Of a stretch of DNA of 64,000 nucleotides, positions 30,920 through 41,957 are shown in pieces. The translations under genes were made by a program, and so were the position numbers. The stretch is from Plotosus lineatus (lineage: Eukaryota; Chordata; Actinopteri; Siluriformes; Plotosidae), in assembly GCA_024760905.1 (NCBI GenBank), contig CM045729.1, positions 54,682,080-54,746,079 of the forward strand, given 5' to 3'. Numbering within the stretch: the first letter of the stretch is position 1; every line of letters starts with the position of its first letter. A model generated the notes under the pieces. That model worked only from the letters and a program-made list of their open reading frames with translations, searched no databases and was not told the DNA's origin.

Positions 30920-32232
30920 CTGAGAAAGAAAAAGAAAAAAATCACTTAAATGCAACAGGAAAAATAAATGTGTTTCATTTTATAATTTGATATGAACCGG
31001 TCACTACCTTCTGCATGATGCCCTTCTCATAATAGTAGCGCAGAGAGCGACTGAGCTTGTCATAATTCATGGCTGGTCGGTTTTTCTGAATGCCCCAACG
31101 CCGAGCCACCTGGTGTGCAAGTTATACATCATTTTAAAAAACTGATTGCACTACAACACATTAATTATTTAGAAATACATATTATATTTTAGATTTTGCA
31201 TTCACGTCTGACCTCTTCAGGTTCAATAAGCTTAAACTCCATGCCACGTCCTGTCCAAGCAATGAAATGACCATTTGCAGGGTCATCGAGAAGTGTAACT
31301 AGAAACTGCCAGAGCTGGAGAGATCCACGACGTTGATAAGGAAGGCCATCGCGAAACACAGAAGGCTCCTGCTTTACCTTCCCTGTTAAAATAATAATAA
31401 TAATTATTATTATAATAATAGCCCTTATTCATTTGTGGTTAAAATGGAATACATCAATGATTTCGCTGTAACCACATGAACAGATTGCATAAATGTAATT
31501 TAGAGCATTACCTTCATGTCGTTCAGGAACTACACACGTGTCATCATAATACAAGTGCTGATCTCTGTCAAATGAAAAACCTACAGGGACGGAAAACAAA
31601 AAAACAGGCTGATTGAATACAGGCTGAATCTCAGCTGTAGTATTAACATGTAATTAGAGTTCACTGAGAAATAAAAACCCAAATGGAGAAAAAAAAAAAA
31701 AAAACGAGAACAGAAAAGAGGAACAGAAACAAATCGTTATCTTGCGAAATAGATTTTGCCCCAGAAGTGATTTCATCTTGCACAAGGTTACTTACTTTCC
31801 AGCTTTTGGTAAAAGCTTGTTCCTCTCCCAAATGAAGACCGGCAGTTAGGCACTTCTAAAAATCAAAAATAGAAAAGAAAAAAAAAAAAAACAATCAAAA
31901 GATTAATTAAAGAAGAAAACTACAATTGATATATAAAAGAATCGATGAATTACCCCCCCACACACACACACACACACACACAGTACAGAAACCTGCACTG
32001 TAGCTTAATTGGCTTTTCCAAATCATCCCTAGGTGTGTGCGTGCATGTGTGAGTATAAATGGTTGTGTGAGTGTTGGCTCGGCGATGGCCTGGCAAGTTG
32101 TCCGGGATGTATCCCGCCCTCGCCTGGAGTGTGCCGAGATGGGCCCCAGCCTCCCTGCAACTCTAATTAGGATTAAGCGGTACAGAAAAATGAATGAATG
32201 ATTTTTAAAAAAATAATAATTTATATATATAT

Positions 32233-32274
<42 letters not shown>

Positions 32275-32721
32275 GGGATCCCTCACTTTCCACTGTTAAT
32301 TGTGACCGAGATCCCCCCGCGATAACTGAAATCCGTGAAGTAGGATCAATCCCCCCGACTGACGTATACGTACATGTATGTGTGTATATATAATATCAAT
32401 AAATACATACTAAATGCTTATAATAACAAACATTAAAAATAATGCATAAGATGTAAAGAAAATATAAATACACACACACATACAGACACGCATGCGCACC
32501 TCACAAAAATGTAGTTTTGCTGGGAGGTTTTGGGTCGTTTTTTGTTTTGTTTTTTCATGATTGGCCTTGTTTTGTGGCATTTTCCTTAAGCTTTCCCCCT
32601 TTTCTTACTTAATTTCCTTTTTTTTTTTAATTTCGATGAATATTTAAAAAAACAAAAACAAGATGCACTCAATCCGCATAAATTGAAGCGCAAAGTAGCG
32701 AGGGATCCCTGTGTGTATGTG

Positions 32722-32783
<62 letters not shown>

Positions 32784-32824
32784 ACACAGTATAATGGTTT
32801 CAATGCAAATTAGCGAGGGATCCC

Positions 32825-32878
<54 letters not shown>

Positions 32879-35800
32879 GTATAATGGTTTCGCTTTCAGC
32901 TGAAACAGTTGTTGATAAATTCAGTCCAGATCATAGAATGATTCCAGAACAAGGAATCTTAAAGCCTATGAAATATTACTAATAAACTGGAATTAAAGCA
33001 ACCTACCGACACATGAGACATTATTAACTTATCAATGCACTAATAAAAAACAAAAAACCCAAAAAGCAAAATACGCACATGCAAACAATTAAAATTACAA
33101 TTCTACAACTCAATTCTAGTCAGCCACAACGCAAGGTCCGTAATCTGTATTTATAAACCATAAATTAAGATAATTTGGCCTCTGGTCAATATGTATAATG
33201 AAGTCAGTTGTGTCCTCTGCTAGACCTCACTCATAGTCATGAGCAGGAAAGGAACAGGTTTTTGATTCATCACTTTCGACTGACTTTTACGTTTGTGAGG
33301 GTTGTAATTTGATCACGTCTTCTACACCTCACAACGCCAGTTTTCCAGCATTAAATCAGTTATTAATCTCAGACATCCTGGAGATAATTTCTACAAGTAT
33401 GAAAAATGGTGCCACGTCAGATGGTCTGTTCTCTGAAAGTTACTGTGCAAGTACTTGCATGCTTTTGTGAGTTTTAGCAGAGCCGAGTGAGGTAGAGACA
33501 AGCACACATGGAAGATTCCACAACCTGAGCCTCGTCTCTTGCGGGCCATTACTGTCTGATGAAGTCACCCCTCCCCCCTTCCCCAAGTAACGGACATTTA
33601 TTAATACTAACCGGAGTCAAAGCCAAAATCACATGGCTCTTGCTTGATAGTCATTGGGTGGAAGGCAGCCTGGGGTGGACCCATGTTGGGGACACCCTGC
33701 TCAGGGTAGCGCGGGTCCAACATCTCCTGCTTAAAACTCTGAGGATGAACAGGAACCACTGGTTCGGACATTTGCCGATGATAGGGTGGCCGGCCATCTC
33801 TAGGTGAAGTGCTCGATGTCTGGGGAATGTAGTTTGGTTTTCCCTGCGTCTCAGAAGGCAGGAATGGCAAACAGGGTTCGGAGAGCTGGCGTTGAAACCT
33901 ATTGAAGAATGCGAGTAGAAACTGTTCAAAATCACCAGATGAATATTTTAACAAATCAATAGCAAAGATTTATACCGAGAAAAATCCTACACGTGACAAG
34001 CTCAATGTATTTACTACTACAGGCTATACAGGACGCAAGATGAGAAACTGGGCCCTGGTCGAATCTAAGGGACGGCTATTTTAAAGGAGCGCTGAGCAGA
34101 TATTCTGGAACATTTAACTCTGTTGCTTACCATGGAGTTCCGAGATCCATATTACTAACTGCTAATGACATGCCACAAATTCCTTGGCATGCTTCCAAAA
34201 GTCAGACCGCAGCTGGCAGAGAGCACAGCCAACATCCCTATTCCCACGGGGGTCAAATTAAGACTGTTCTCTTACTGGTAATGCTACCATGGCATCACAT
34301 TGTTGTCTTTATAATGCACAGGAAGTTTATGTTACCAAAATCTGACTTTCTATACCTATTACATGCCATCTTTTACAATATCAGCAAGAAGATACAGTGC
34401 AACCAAACTAACATCAATAACTATTAGAAGTAAAGTGTGGTAACTGGGGGAGATGGACATCTTGCACATTAAACTACTGGGTCAAGAGAATCATGATTTT
34501 TTTTTCCCCCCAACTTTTTTTGATGGGTGATGACCATTGTGAAGCTGATTCGTGGTCACTGCTAACAATAGAGATATTCACCTGTGCTCGTTGTTAAAGG
34601 GAGCATTGTGGTTTTGAGGTGGACATGGCACTGCAAAAGGTGGAGTCTGGCTGTGTAGTGGGAGGGCCCTCTGACTGAGAGCGGAGCTGGTCACAACAGG
34701 CTGTCCATGTAGGGAGTGTTGCCCTAATGTAGAATTATGGACAAGAGGAGGCGTCTGTTCATGCATGGGGTGCGTGTTGGTGGAACTGCATGGTGATACA
34801 GGCGTTGAAGGAGGAGTCAATGGCTTGAATCCAATGGCAGTTTTCCCTTCATAGGCACTGTAAGGTGGAAAAGGACAGAAATTGTCGGTCACATAGGTAA
34901 AAGCTCCCTGGACATAAATAATGGCACTGTAATGGCACACAGAAAAATCTAAATCCTCATTGATTCTTTGTGCATCTTACTTTTTAACATAAAATGAACC
35001 CCAGGAAAAGAAAAGGATTTCCAAGTTAAACACATAAGTAAAAATGACATCACGGTCGATGCTAGTCAGATGGTGTTTTTATATCGTGTACAAATATTTA
35101 TAGTTGTAAAAAAATTCTGTAAGAATAAAATGCTTTCATGAAAAAAAACATTACAGTAACAACAACAACGACAAAAAGATCAATTTAAGCTATGATAAAT
35201 CTATAGGGAAGAAATAAAAAGGAAATCTCGAAGTAGTAATAAAGGTGCCTGAGTGTGTGGTTGCAAAATTACAGCATGAAAACTTTTCATATGAACTATT
35301 GTACATAACTTTGCGTACATGAATTATATATCAGAGAATAAAATGTAGCCAACTGTATGAAAATTATAGGAATATTTGAAAGCCAGTGCAAGAATAAATC
35401 ATTAATACAAGTGGTGCACAAGCAAATTACACTAAGAGTTGCTACAGCAAAACATTGAATAAAATATGAGAAAGGCAAGGAGTGGAAAGTACTCGCACAA
35501 AGAGCGGCGGATCGAGTGATATGTAGCATTAAAGGAGCACAATGAGTACATACACTACACTTAAATGGTGAGATTTGATTGGTTTACTATATACAGGTAA
35601 TCTATTCGAAATATTTTCTTGTGGTCTCCCGAGTGGCACATCGACATGGTACGCGACTATCGACCAGTAGATCATCGGTTCAAATCCAGGTTGATGCTAC
35701 ATCCATCTGAGGCTGGGATTCCATGGGAGATAATTGGCCCAGTTCTCACGGGAGGGAGGGAGGAATGGCAATGACATGCACTCACTTCCTTGTAACTCAA

Positions 35801-38800
35801 AGCGACCACCAGCCAATCACGGGCATCTGTGAGCTCATTCACATGAGGGGGCGGATAGCGCTCTCCCTCCAAGTGTGTTTTGTCCAAATATGCATGTGCA
35901 GTTTACATACAGGGCTACTTCACGCTTCAATTCATGTGGCTTCAGTGCATCATGTTTTTTTTTTAATATTCCTCATGCAAAAACAAGGCCAATTATGGGG
36001 AAAAAAGCAAAAAAAAAAAAAAAAGAAACAAAATACAAAACCTCCCATCAAAACTACTTACATTTTTGTGAGGTGCGCATCCGAGTGCACGTGCGTCTGT
36101 ACGTGTGTGTATTTATATTTTATTAGCATCTTATGCATTATTTTGGAATGTTTAACTGTTATTATAAGCATTTATAGCATTGAATATTTATTTATTGATA
36201 TTATATACACATATACATAGCCGTCAGTCGGGGGGGGGGGGGGGGGGGGTGTTGATCCTACTTCGGAATTCGGTGGTTGCGGGGGAATCTTGGGCCCAAT
36301 TAACCGCGGAAAGTGAGGGATCCCTGTACATCATTGACACCGAAGAAGTTTAATGGTTATTGCTCTACTGCAGATATCTTGAAAAGACAGATAGACTATG
36401 CCCCAGGACAGATAGCGCCACCTGTCCTCCATCATGGTTAGTATTACAATCTGAGCTGTGCTTATTTTCTTCCTATTTATGCTGCCATATCTGAGAATGG
36501 GTCGCAAACTCCAAGACAACAGTACAAAGTTCATTTCATATTTTGTTCCATATTTTCATTTAAATGGTCTAGAATTAAACAAACTGAGTTAGCAGGGAAT
36601 CACATGTGGCACTTCAGGCTGACTCACATCAGCTACGATGTGCTTTCCCTCTGGACCTGAAAATATTTTTAATGAATTAAAAAAAAGGGGGGGGGGGGGG
36701 CGAGAACTTGGTTGTACGATATGGCGAATTACTCAGGTCTCAGTTGGCATCAGCAGCCTCGGCAGATAAAACCCCATGATCTGAATAATTCTCCATGTCA
36801 TACTTATTCTCATGCAATAATTGCTTAATATATCCGAGACAGCAAGTCAATCAGATTGCTCCATTCCCATATGTACAAACATGTGTAGGAAAGCATTTAT
36901 TAGTAATAAAGATTAAGTGATCAATGCATCTTATGGATTAATTCACACTACATGCCTACCTGTAGTTATAAAGGCACTTCTCTCCATACAGCATGGGATT
37001 TCTGTCCTCACTACAGGGGGAAAGCTCCTTAGAAGGACTCAGTTCCCGTTTGATCTTGTTTGGAGGAGGGCCATGAAAGGTCACTGAAAATACAATGGAG
37101 TGGAAGTATATAATACAGTGCATCTAATCGAACACATCAACAGCAGTATAGTGCTGATGTTCTGAAGGAGTGTCCTACTCAACACCATTAATTGGCTGGC
37201 TGCTGGGTATAAAAGAACCATCCTTCGACCATCAGTACTGTGGCTTTGCAAAACATGCACAATCAAAGTGCTCCCCTCTGATTTCCATCATGGGCAAGTC
37301 GATACTCATGAATCACAGCAGCTGTAATTCAATGATTGTGAATGATTTTCCTCCCCACACTGTAACCATTAGCTGCTGGATCTCTGCATCAGCTCCCATA
37401 TCCGGCGCCACATAATGGCAAAAGAAACTAGATCCCTTGGCATAGTGCAACACGAGCAAGATAAATCAAGTTGACTATACTGAGCTTAGGAAACCACATA
37501 ACGGCCACATGAACACTCAGAAAGTGTGCTGAAAGCTACAGTGCAATGCACCAAGGTTAACATTAGACATTTTCTTCAAATAAACGCAATGTTGGATGGA
37601 TTTTCCCTTCACTCTCCTAAATGCAGGCTACAGTGGTGTATGGGATGTCCTGCTGCTGAGCAGAGGAACCACACAGCTCTGCAGAATGGAGGCCTGTAGA
37701 GAGAAGCATATTGATGCCAAATGCCCAAGGCCTTTTCCAAGATGACAGTCATACACACATGAAAAATTTCACACTGCACTGTATGAGCACAGCCAAGAGA
37801 ATGTCTACACACCCACAAAGGACCTCTTTGTGTAAATATATAAATAAAAAAAGGATACTGCATTTTATCATTCTTCACCATGCTGAGTAATCAAAACAGG
37901 ACTAGAATAATAAGATTGGACACAAAACACCACACCCTGACTCCCAGCATCGCCATCAGACCAAAACACAAATAAACTTACGAATGTCAAACAAGAGAAT
38001 GAGGAGAAGTGATAAAAAGTACAAACATTTGTTCCCCTTGGAGGCAAAACCAGGATTCTAACAAATCCCCTACTAAGAGCTGAAGCAGTGTGAGACCGGC
38101 CGCTGTAAGAACACCTTTACGAACTGTAAGCAGCCGTTGTTTGCACAGAATGAGGCTTCTCCACTCTCTGGAATTTAGTCCATTCCAGGCTAAGCTGAGC
38201 GCATCAAACCATGAAGTCATATGATGTTTGCCTCATGCAAAATCTGATAGCATGGTGGAGTATCACTGCACAGACAATCCAGGTTAGTGTCTGATGTCAA
38301 GGCTTCCATTGGAACCTGACCAGCAGATTCTATCATTTATCTCTCTGAGAATTCACAACCAAATCAACAAGATGGGCTCTCAATTTTTTCCCCTTTTCTA
38401 GCTTTTTTCTTCTTTTAAAACAGTGACCTTTGTCTGCTAAAAAGACTTGATTAGAAAACCGAACAGGAAACGCAAAAAGGAATCTCTCCCTGAATGTTCC
38501 TCGCTTTCTCTGGACCTCATGCAGTGTACACGTGACTACAGGATGAAAATTAATTCTCGGATACTCACAGCTGTCCGGCTGAAAGTCTGGGACAAACTGT
38601 TCATCATCGGGCACCTGTGCTGTGGAGGTAAAAACAGATAATGATAAAAAAAAAAATAATAATAATAAAATAAATAAATAAACAAATAACACAGATCTCA
38701 CTGAATAAAAACATCCATACACTTAGGAAAGCACTGACAAACATTTGCTGATCCACTGCAAGGTTATAATGCACAACACAAGACCTGCTATGAAACAAGT

Positions 38801-39587
38801 TTCAGCATGCAGACAAGAACTATTGCGCTCTAATGAACAAAGATTATACTTGAAAGCCGGAATCCTTAACCTACACTAAAGAAGTGAGGAAAATAAATAA
38901 ATAAACCGCTTAAAGTGAATTAATACGAACTGAACCAATGAGACATGAGGTCTAAATTTGGCTAGAGTAGGTCCGAGTATAATTATTTCAAAAGAAATAA
39001 ATAAGTAAAAAAAAGAAAAAGTGCACACTTTTACTCTAACTTGCAATGTTATTTCTTTTCCTGAGAAGGGAATATATTAAAAATGACCCTCACCCTCTGC
39101 AATCCAGATTTCCTGCAGCTGACAGAGGTCCTGGAAGAGTTCTGCAATATAGACACACACAAAATCCAGTCTGAGAAGAACATAATGAAAGAATGCAACG
39201 AGAGAAGTGAAAATATAATTCAAAAGAGGAAATGAGAACCACTTTATGCTATTTATAACTCCACGAGAATGAATTATTAACAACAACAAAAATATATCCA
39301 ACTACCAAAGCACTACATCTGAATTAAAATGCATGAGACATTATATTGTATTACCTTCTGTGTCCTGAGCGAGTTCAGTGTCTACAAACTTTCTTTTCCT
39401 CTCACTGATGGTTCTGTGGTATGGCGCTTCCACTTGGGATGATTTCGGCTGTGGACCAGAGTAAATTAGAGGAGGTTTTGTATATGACAAAAACTACAAG
39501 TAATATGTCTGATGAGCAGTGAAGGGAGGAGGGAATTACATTTGATGGGACCATAAATGGTACTTGCTGGTCATAAAATCTGTCCAT
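30689..39587 (-). CDS. etv5: ETS translocation variant 5 transcription factor, 12 coding exons, 519 aa
   Basis: PEA3-group ETS activator, a nuclear DNA-binding factor downstream of FGF/MAPK signalling. All twelve exons join in phase. The start [16 protein letters not shown] is ETV5-like. Acidic activation domain around residues 45-76 ([20 protein letters not shown], then DDEQFVPDF); the two VPD elements match COP1-degron spacing. [23 protein letters not shown] and [13 protein letters not shown] are ETV5 hallmarks. Four SUMO-type motifs: IKRE (K92), FKQE (K270), IKQE (K299), VKQE (K356). ETS domain about 372-457, with [33 protein letters not shown] and [19 protein letters not shown] intact. 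C-terminus ends PDGCVY. The human protein is 510 aa. Whether it is the a or b teleost duplicate cannot be told from sequence alone. The adjacent dgkg gene, on the same strand as in human, supports the call. Confidence 0.97.
31008..31109 (-). CDS. etv5: etv5 exon 12, ETS recognition helix
   Basis: [20 protein letters not shown] then [14 protein letters not shown]; 34 whole codons, with the conserved DNA-contacting RSLRYYY arginines. Confidence 0.98.
31213..31382 (-). CDS. etv5: etv5 exon 11, first half of ETS domain
   Basis: [20 protein letters not shown] then [20 protein letters not shown]; donor GAG|GTCAGA. Confidence 0.98.
31512..31580 (-). CDS. etv5: etv5 exon 10
   Basis: [20 protein letters not shown] then HE; acceptor CCGTCCCTGTAG, donor GAAG|GTAATG. 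Confidence 0.95.
31796..31855 (-). CDS. etv5: etv5 exon 9 (60 nt)
   Basis: [19 protein letters not shown], shorter and more divergent than the mammalian VPNCQSSYMRGGYF region; acceptor TTTTTAG, donor GAAA|GTAAGT. Confidence 0.92.
31960..31982. repeat. (CA)n microsatellite
   Basis: Dinucleotide tract in an etv5 intron, next to a V-SINE fragment. Confidence 0.85.
31985..32200 (+). mobile_element. V-SINE-like fragment
   Basis: TTAATTGGCTTTTCCAAATC, then GCGATGGCCTGGCAAGTTGT and CTAATTAGGATTAAGCGG with an AATGAATGA tail; the 5' head is missing. Confidence 0.75.
32273..32711 (-). mobile_element. GGGATCCCT-family MITE
   Basis: Terminus CAGGGATCCCTCAC and, inverted, CAGGGATCCCTCGC. The inside has the shared AATATCAATAAATACATA core and a GCGCACCTCACAAAAATGTA segment. 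It lies in the etv5 intron between exons 9 and 8, surrounded by TA/CA microsatellites. Confidence 0.8.
32712..32882. repeat. two tandem TA/CA microsatellite units, each beside a GCGAGGGATCCCTGTG end
   Basis: Units of (TA)n-(CA)n followed by GTATAATGGTTTC recur, the first also followed by another GCGAGGGATCCCTGTG. This suggests duplication of the MITE end with its microsatellite. Confidence 0.75.
33612..33898 (-). CDS. etv5: etv5 exon 8
   Basis: [20 protein letters not shown] through [13 protein letters not shown]; carries two of the four SUMO motifs. Acceptor CTTCAATAG, donor CCG|GTTAGT. Confidence 0.96.
33899..34581. other. etv5 intron, nothing further seen
   Basis: Short ORFs on both strands have no family resemblance and are not needed by the phase of the flanking exons. 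Confidence 0.5.
34582..34857 (-). CDS. etv5: etv5 exon 7, Pro/Ser/Thr-rich region
   Basis: [20 protein letters not shown] through [13 protein letters not shown]; acceptor CCACCTTACAG, donor CACAG|GTGAAT. Contains several S/T-P sites, as in the MAPK-regulated region of PEA3 factors. Confidence 0.96.
35618..35880. repeat. tRNA-like SINE-type repeat
   Basis: CCCGAGTGGCACATCGACAT followed by GGTTCAAATCC, a B-box-like word about 60 bp downstream. It resembles a tRNA-derived SINE head, but there is only one copy here. Confidence 0.4.
35910..36326 (+). mobile_element. GGGATCCCT-family MITE with TA TSD
   Basis: TA flanks, left end CAGGGCTACTTCACGC, right end GTGAGGGATCCCTG, with the shared ATCAATAAATA core inverted and a G run (36229-36249). 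Confidence 0.8.
36960..37083 (-). CDS. etv5: etv5 exon 6
   Basis: [20 protein letters not shown] through YGEKCLYNY; first SUMO motif IKRE; acceptor GTATTTTCAG, donor ACAG|GTAGGC. Confidence 0.96.
37084..38568. other. etv5 intron 5-6, nothing further seen
   Basis: No repeat end or extra exon recognised; exons 5 and 6 join in phase. Confidence 0.5.
38569..38619 (-). CDS. etv5: etv5 exon 5 (51 nt)
   Basis: [16 protein letters not shown], the end of the acidic activation domain; acceptor TTTTACCTCCACAG, donor GCT|GTGAGT. Confidence 0.96.
39094..39141 (-). CDS. etv5: etv5 exon 4 (48 nt)
   Basis: [16 protein letters not shown], the helical core of the PEA3 acidic activation domain; acceptor CTATATTGCAG, donor AGG|GTGAGG. 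Confidence 0.96.
39355..39448 (-). CDS. etv5: etv5 exon 3
   Basis: [20 protein letters not shown] then [11 protein letters not shown]; acceptor TGGTCCACAG, donor GAAG|GTAATA. Confidence 0.95.
39540..39587 (-). CDS. etv5: etv5 exon 2, start codon
   Basis: [16 protein letters not shown]; the ATG context is ACCATGG, a strong Kozak match. The exon runs from a CTACACAG acceptor at 39662, so 39588-39662 is 5'UTR. Donor AAT|GTAATT. Confidence 0.96.
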
Positions 39588-39662
39588 GGTATCTGGGTCG
39601 GTAAAAATCCCAGAGGGTCTTCCCTCAAAAGCAATAGCTGTAGAGTTCCTGATCTCTCTTTT
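39588..39662 (-). other. etv5: etv5 5'UTR part of exon 2
   Basis: Upper edge set by the acceptor TTCTTTCTACACAG. The frame stays open upstream, but no ATG lies between the acceptor and the chosen start. Confidence 0.75.
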
Positions 39663-41040
39663 CTGTGTAGAAAGAACAGATCTACGGGTCAGAAAACAGC
39701 TCAGTACACACAATAATGGCTCGCACAGACTCGAAGGGAATCTTCAACATGCTTCCTTTTCCAGTCTCACTTTCTGTTGTTCATTACAGCATCAGTGTGA
39801 GTGTGTTTGTTTGTTGCACCATGTAAACACTCCTCCAGAATATAACCCTTACATAATCCAACTTCCCCCACCCCCCACCAAAAAAAAACAAAAACAAAAA
39901 AAAACCTCCAACCCATCTGTGCTCAGGATGATGAAGAAATACAATCACAATATTGAGAATATCATCTTGTTTACCCAAACGCATGCTTCTATTTTGCAAG
40001 AGCAGAAATGGTATTGCATTTATAATTGCATTATGTTTTAATGTCAACATGCAGCAGGTCCATCGACGAGCCTACAGGGACCCAGTGCGAACCAAAACCA
40101 CACAGGACAGCACACCATCGTTTAGTTCTGCTGCCTGAATTCAAATGACAAAATAACTAACAATGTGGGATAACAGCACAGTCGTAGTCCTCAACTTTAA
40201 GCACTTACAATATGGCCTGGATTGGGAACAGTCAACATCTGGGCCACAGTGCCGAGTTGGACCGAAAGAAGATCAAAAGTGCGCCTGACGCACTCACAGC
40301 TGGATGAGCCGCAGAAAGTCAGAGTAAAACTACTTTAATCAGGCATGGACACTTTATTATCAGCCACATTAAATTAGGAACATTGTATACAAACAAACAA
40401 AACACCACGTGTCCAATACTGAAGCCACAGATTCCAAAGGGCAACAGAAAGGTGTACAGTATATTGAAAATCTAGCCGCTTACTAATACATTTAAACTAT
40501 ATAAAAAAAAAAAATTACCTCTAAATTCTACTTACAAAATAAATAGAAATAAATATTACAAAGTTGTCAAAGAATAATAAGTTTATCGATAGACCAATCC
40601 AAACAACAACATAATTAATAATAACAACAATATTCCACCAGCATGGCAGGATGGGCTGCGCTCTATTCCCCCAGGCGAGCAGCCCTCGAATGGCCCCCTT
40701 GTTTTTCTGAATGAAATGAAACCCGATCTGTGTGAGGAATAAACGCCATTCACAAACACAGCTGAGACCAGGTTAAGCTCACACAGAACACCGAGCTAAA
40801 CACCACCTCGACTTCACTGTTACAGGAAAAAAAGCTTTCAGAAAACTTCATGCAAAAAAAAAAATGGTTGCCAAAGTAAAGCCCGTGTTAGAGAAAATGG
40901 CGTTGCGTTTTCCTCAGCGCTGAATAGCTGCTGGATAGCAGTTTAGAGTCGAGGATAAACTTAAACAATGTCGAAAAACGCTTCCACAACGATCCAATTT
41001 CATTAAAAAGAATGCAAAAATATAAGAACGCTCCTCTCAC
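39663..41040. other. etv5 intron 1
   Basis: Ordinary AT-rich intron with short A tracts; no repeat ends seen. Confidence 0.5.
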
Positions 41041-41150
41041 CGTATGGAAAATGTCGTGCGAAGGATCCTGAAAACCGTTATACACTGTAAATCCGCGAGA
41101 GAATGAAATCTGGCGTCCGTTCCGTTCAGTCAGGAGATGTGCACTGCTCT
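41041..41150 (-). other. etv5: etv5 exon 1 (non-coding, predicted)
   Basis: A good donor CATACG|GTGAGAGG at 41041/41040 follows a GC-richer stretch just below a CCAAT-box cluster. The 5' limit is a guess. Confidence 0.5.
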
Positions 41151-41415
41151 GCTCCCGATAGAAAAATTGAATGGGATTTGGTAAATTGACTGGTCTGGTT
41201 TCCTCTTGTGATGCACAGACCAGAGCTTTTGTTCCTCATTGGCCAAATTTTCCTGTCAGTCATGCCAAAAACCAATCATTTGAGGCAAATTATGAATTAT
41301 GCACAAGGTTTACTTTGACCAATCACAGTCCGCATTTGTCCTATTTTTATGAATGACTAGGTTTCATTCACATCCACATTCAGCTTTGCTCTTCCCCCGC
41401 CCCCGCCCCCCTTCG
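41151..41415 (-). promoter_or_regulatory. etv5 promoter region with CCAAT and GC boxes
   Basis: Three CCAAT-type motifs (ATTGGCCAAA near 41239, ACCAATCATT at 41271-41280, ACCAATCAC at 41318-41326) and a CCCCCGCCCCCGCCCCCC block at 41394-41411, just upstream of the predicted first exon. NF-Y and SP-type binding is inferred from the motifs only. Confidence 0.5.
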
Positions 41416-41694
41416 CTCAAGGCTCTAAAAGAGACACATACAGAAAATTCAAATCTCAGGTAAAATTATCTACGATCTCAGCTTTATGAGCCAGGACAAG
41501 TTTAGCTAAAATAAACGAAACTTTCAAAATGGTCTCGCTGACACAGCAGTATATTACAAAGTATGCTAACAACATCTGAGTAAAAGACAGTATGGAGAAT
41601 ATGCTATGAAAACCAGGACAGGGAATTCTCTAAGCAGGCCATTCTTTCACCAGTTAGAAAAAAACAGTCATAACACAATGCACTTTACTTGCAA
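41416..41694. other. intergenic upstream of etv5
   Basis: No coding exon or repeat end that I can support. Confidence 0.4.
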
Positions 41695-41957
41695 CCATCC
41701 ATTCATTCATTTTCTGCACTGCTTAATCCCAATTAGGGTTGCGGGGAGGCTGGCGCCCATCTCCACCGACCTCACCAGGCCAGAACACATTGATGAACAA
41801 AGACATGTTGATGGCTATGCAGCCTACTCCTGACGAAAGTCAGACAGTAAGAGACATGTCCAGCCTTTGATAACCCAACCATTGACAGTGGGACTTGAAC
41901 CCCCAACCTTGGGATCAGTAATCTGGCATCATACCACCAGGACACCATTACCCTCAC
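41695..41957 (-). mobile_element. chimeric SINE, family A head with V-SINE-type tail
   Basis: Read on the minus strand: TGGTGTCCTGGTGG (A box), GGTTGGGGGTTCAAGTCCCA (B box), family A body with CTCTTACTGTCTGAC, then a switch to the GAGGTCGGTGGAGATGGGCG and GGGATTAAGCAGTGCAGAAA end with an (AATG)n tail. Same arrangement as 4534-4880. Confidence 0.7.

Larger units (their letters stand above)
34858..36959. other. etv5 intron 6-7
   Basis: Contains a SINE-like stretch (about 35618-35880), a MITE (35910-36326) and a G tract (36687-36700). No coding exon seen. Confidence 0.5.

Noticed and set aside
35723..36220. 165-codon plus-strand ORF
   Set aside because: It spans a SINE-like repeat and a MITE; its composition changes abruptly and no domain is visible.
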